A DNA stretch of 64,000 bases, taken from Natrinema sp. SYSU A 869 (lineage in GTDB: Archaea > Halobacteriota > Halobacteria > Halobacteriales > Natrialbaceae). The DNA lies in assembly GCF_019879105.1 (NCBI RefSeq), contig NZ_CP082249.1, positions 682,001 through 746,000 of the forward strand, read 5' to 3'. The notes beneath the pieces were generated by a model. It did not search any database. It had not been told where the DNA came from and saw only the letters and a list, made by a program, of their open reading frames with translations. Position numbers and translations under genes: made by a program. The first letter of the stretch is position 1; each line of letters starts with the position of its first letter. This document shows positions 62,232 through 64,000 of this stretch, in pieces.

Positions 62232-63341
62232 ATGATTGGCGACGGTATCGGGGTCGGAATTGTCGGCCTCGGCGGGATGGGTAATCTCCACGCGAAGAGC
62301 GTGCGAGCACAGGGTGCCGACATCGTCGCCGGCGTGGACCTCGTCCCCAAGAAACGCGATCAGTTCGCCGACGAGTTCGGCGCACAGACCTACGAGACCC
62401 ACGAGGAACTCGTCGAAGACGACACGGTCGACGCCGTCATCGTGACGACGCCCAACCGATTTCACGAACCGATCGCCGTCGCAGCGCTCGAGGCGGGCCT
62501 GGATGTCCTCGTCGAAAAGCCCCTCGCACACACTCTCGAGAGTGCAGAACGGGTCGCCGAGGCGGCAACTCGTTCCGAGGGAATCTGTATGGTCGGCTTT
62601 CATAACCGTCACGCTGCGTCGATGGCCATGTTCGACGAACAACACGCGCGCGGTCGTTTTGGCGACTTGACCCATATCGAGACCAACTACGTCCGCCGAC
62701 GCGGGGTCCCCGGTCCCGGCTCGTGGTTCACCGATCCCGAACTCGCAGGCGGCGGTGCCCTGTTGGATATCGGCGTTCACGCGCTCGATCTCGCACTGTA
62801 TGCGCTCGACTTCCCCGAAATCGTCGAAGTAAGCGGCGTCACCCGGACGACGTTCGGCACCAGCGAGGACTACGCCGACCCTGAGGGCTTCGGCGACAAC
62901 TGGGACGCTGAGGCCGAAACCTATGAGGTCGATGACTCTGTCAGCGCCTTCATCCGCACTGCTGACGGCCAGACGATCTCGCTCGAGGCCGCGTGGGCGA
63001 CCAACCGCGAGGAGAGCATGGACTTCCGCGTGCGCGGCACGCAGTCCGGTGCCCAATTCGATATCGGCGACACCGATCTGCAGATTCTCGAGGCCGGAAC
63101 CGCCGGCTGTGACCACTACGCCGACATCGACATGACCGGTGACTCGTCCGTGACCGGCTATGGGGAACAGGACGAACAGTTCCTCGAGGCGATCGCGACG
63201 GCTGGCGACCCGGAGACGAACACGGTCGAGGAGGCCCTGACCGTCCAGCGCGTGATCGACGCGATCTACCGCTCGAGCGAGTCTGGTCGCGCGACCCAAC
63301 TCGCAGAGCCCCAGCTCGAGGCGACGACGAGACTCCCGTAG
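62232..63341 (+). CDS. Gfo/Idh/MocA-family oxidoreductase (ThuB-like)
   Basis: A 369-aa NAD(P)-dependent dehydrogenase of sugars. Rossmann motif VGIVGLGGMGNLHAKSV (~7-23), then VIVTTPNRFHEP, and the catalytic Lys in VLVEKPLAHTLESAERV (EKP). The C-terminal alpha/beta domain has GGGALLDIGVHALDLALYAL with the conserved Asp/His. Placed by a ThuA gene and a sugar ABC system, a role in glucoside or trehalose oxidation is likely. ATG at 62232 after a non-coding, Cys-rich leader. Confidence 0.93.
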   Translation: MIGDGIGVGIVGLGGMGNLHAKSVRAQGADIVAGVDLVPKKRDQFADEFGAQTYETHEELVEDDTVDAVIVTTPNRFHEPIAVAALEAGLDVLVEKPLAHTLESAERVAEAATRSEGICMVGFHNRHAASMAMFDEQHARGRFGDLTHIETNYVRRRGVPGPGSWFTDPELAGGGALLDIGVHALDLALYALDFPEIVEVSGVTRTTFGTSEDYADPEGFGDNWDAEAETYEVDDSVSAFIRTADGQTISLEAAWATNREESMDFRVRGTQSGAQFDIGDTDLQILEAGTAGCDHYADIDMTGDSSVTGYGEQDEQFLEAIATAGDPETNTVEEALTVQRVIDAIYRSSESGRATQLAEPQLEATTRLP

Positions 63342-63647
63342 CATGGCTCCGTAGCAGGCCGTCGTCTCACCGATCGACTCTCAGACGAGTTCTCGAAACG
63401 AGAACGCCGTTCGTCCAAGCGGACCTTCTGTTTTGCGCTACCTCTCTCGAGGGACGACCGATTTGAGCGCTCACTCGATCCAATCGACTCGAGTTTCGGG
63501 CGAGAATCGACCCGTGAAACCGCAAAGATCCCTCGATACGGCGTTTACTGCATGGTGGGGCAGTCAGACCTCGCGGTTGCTATGCGAACGTCCATCAAAG
63601 ATTTTAATACACTATATATCACAATCGTTCGACTAGGAGCCTTAACT
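63342..63647. other. Intergenic promoter region of the ABC transporter
   Basis: No gene. TATA-like CTATATATC (63612-63620) and a Shine-Dalgarno-like AGGAG (63635-63639) 9 nt before the next ATG mark a promoter with a short leader. Confidence 0.6.
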
Positions 63648-64000
63648 ATGAACCGAAGAAATATTGATAAGAACGGGAAATCGCGCCGCGCAGTGTTGCA
63701 GGCGACGGGCGCAATCGGTGTGGCTGCAGTCGCCGGCTGTCTCGGTGGGGGAGGCGATGCGGAAAGTCTCGATGACCTTCTCGAAGAGGAGCCGGACGAG
63801 TTCGAACCGCTCGAGATCGGCCACTGGTGGACCGCGGGTGGCGAAGAGAAGGCCTTCAACGCCCTCATCGAGGGATTCAGCGAGGAGTATTCCGATATCG
63901 AGGTCAATCCGTCGCCGTCGCCCGGTGGTGCCGGCAGTGCACTGGAGACGGACGTTCGTAACCGAGTCGTCGACCAGGACCCGCCGAGTACGTTCCAGGT
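63648..64000 (+). CDS. Sugar ABC transporter substrate-binding lipoprotein, 3' end outside window
   Basis: The first ~117 residues only. A twin-arginine signal SRRAVLQATGAIGVAAVAGC with lipobox Cys (~residue 31), a Gly/Asp/Glu-rich linker, then EIGHWWTAGGEEKAFNALIE, the typical start of extracellular family 1 sugar-binding proteins. It should deliver a sugar to an ABC permease encoded downstream. A good ribosome binding site precedes the ATG. Confidence 0.92.
   Translation, partial: MNRRNIDKNGKSRRAVLQATGAIGVAAVAGCLGGGGDAESLDDLLEEEPDEFEPLEIGHWWTAGGEEKAFNALIEGFSEEYSDIEVNPSPSPGGAGSALETDVRNRVVDQDPPSTFQ

Overview
The window reads as chromosomal DNA of a haloarchaeon (class Halobacteria). The evidence is GC-rich codon use with strongly acidic proteins, twin-arginine lipoprotein signals, leaderless promoters with a TATA-like box about 25-30 nt before the start codon, large PAS-type histidine kinases, DpsA, archaeal GTP cyclohydrolase III, and a complete methylaspartate-cycle gene block. 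That cycle is the haloarchaeal route for acetyl-CoA assimilation. Species cannot be fixed from this; Natrinema/Haloterrigena-like is only an impression. No rRNA, CRISPR array or intact insertion sequence was seen. Two tRNA genes are present (Thr-TGU, Ser-UGA).

Layout. 0-9 kb: partial M20 peptidase, HAD phosphatase, thioesterase, a TraB-like/M50 protease membrane pair, purM, a macrodomain protein, and a 55-aa gene behind a DtxR/IdeR-like operator. 9-20 kb: dpsA, aldehyde dehydrogenase, PfkB sugar kinase, YihY membrane protein, a PQQ-repeat lipoprotein, nikR, a creatininase-family amidohydrolase and a membrane channel-like protein. 20-25 kb: a 1031-aa sensor kinase flanked by two related small membrane proteins. 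25-38 kb: dCTP-deaminase-like protein, acyl-CoA ligase with enoyl-CoA hydratase, universal stress protein, a gene-poor stretch with palindromic elements, tRNA-Thr, pgk, CBS protein, GTP cyclohydrolase III and a second sensor kinase. 38.8-42.8 kb: an AT-richer McrBC-like module, the best candidate for an uncharacterised defence system here. 42.9-49.6 kb: methylaspartate cycle (mct divergent from glmS-glmE-mal-mch-citE-like lyase), followed by a GntP-family permease. 51.4-52.1 kb: structured non-coding DNA, tRNA-Ser 3'-end fragments and tRNA-Ser. 52-61 kb: housekeeping and hypothetical genes, including Mrp and an eIF2B-like isomerase. 61-64 kb: sugar-related genes (ThuA, Gfo/Idh/MocA oxidoreductase, start of a sugar ABC binding protein).

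Two themes cut across the annotation. First, three genes (SHOCT protein near 1.4 kb, McrB-like ATPase near 39.65 kb, ThuA near 61.68 kb) are each broken by what looks like the loss of one base in a short homopolymer. This could be real decay, but a systematic base-calling error is at least as likely. Second, the window carries many tight hairpins (7-13 bp perfect arms, 1-5 nt loops), both between genes and inside coding linkers, plus a separate family of nested palindromic elements.
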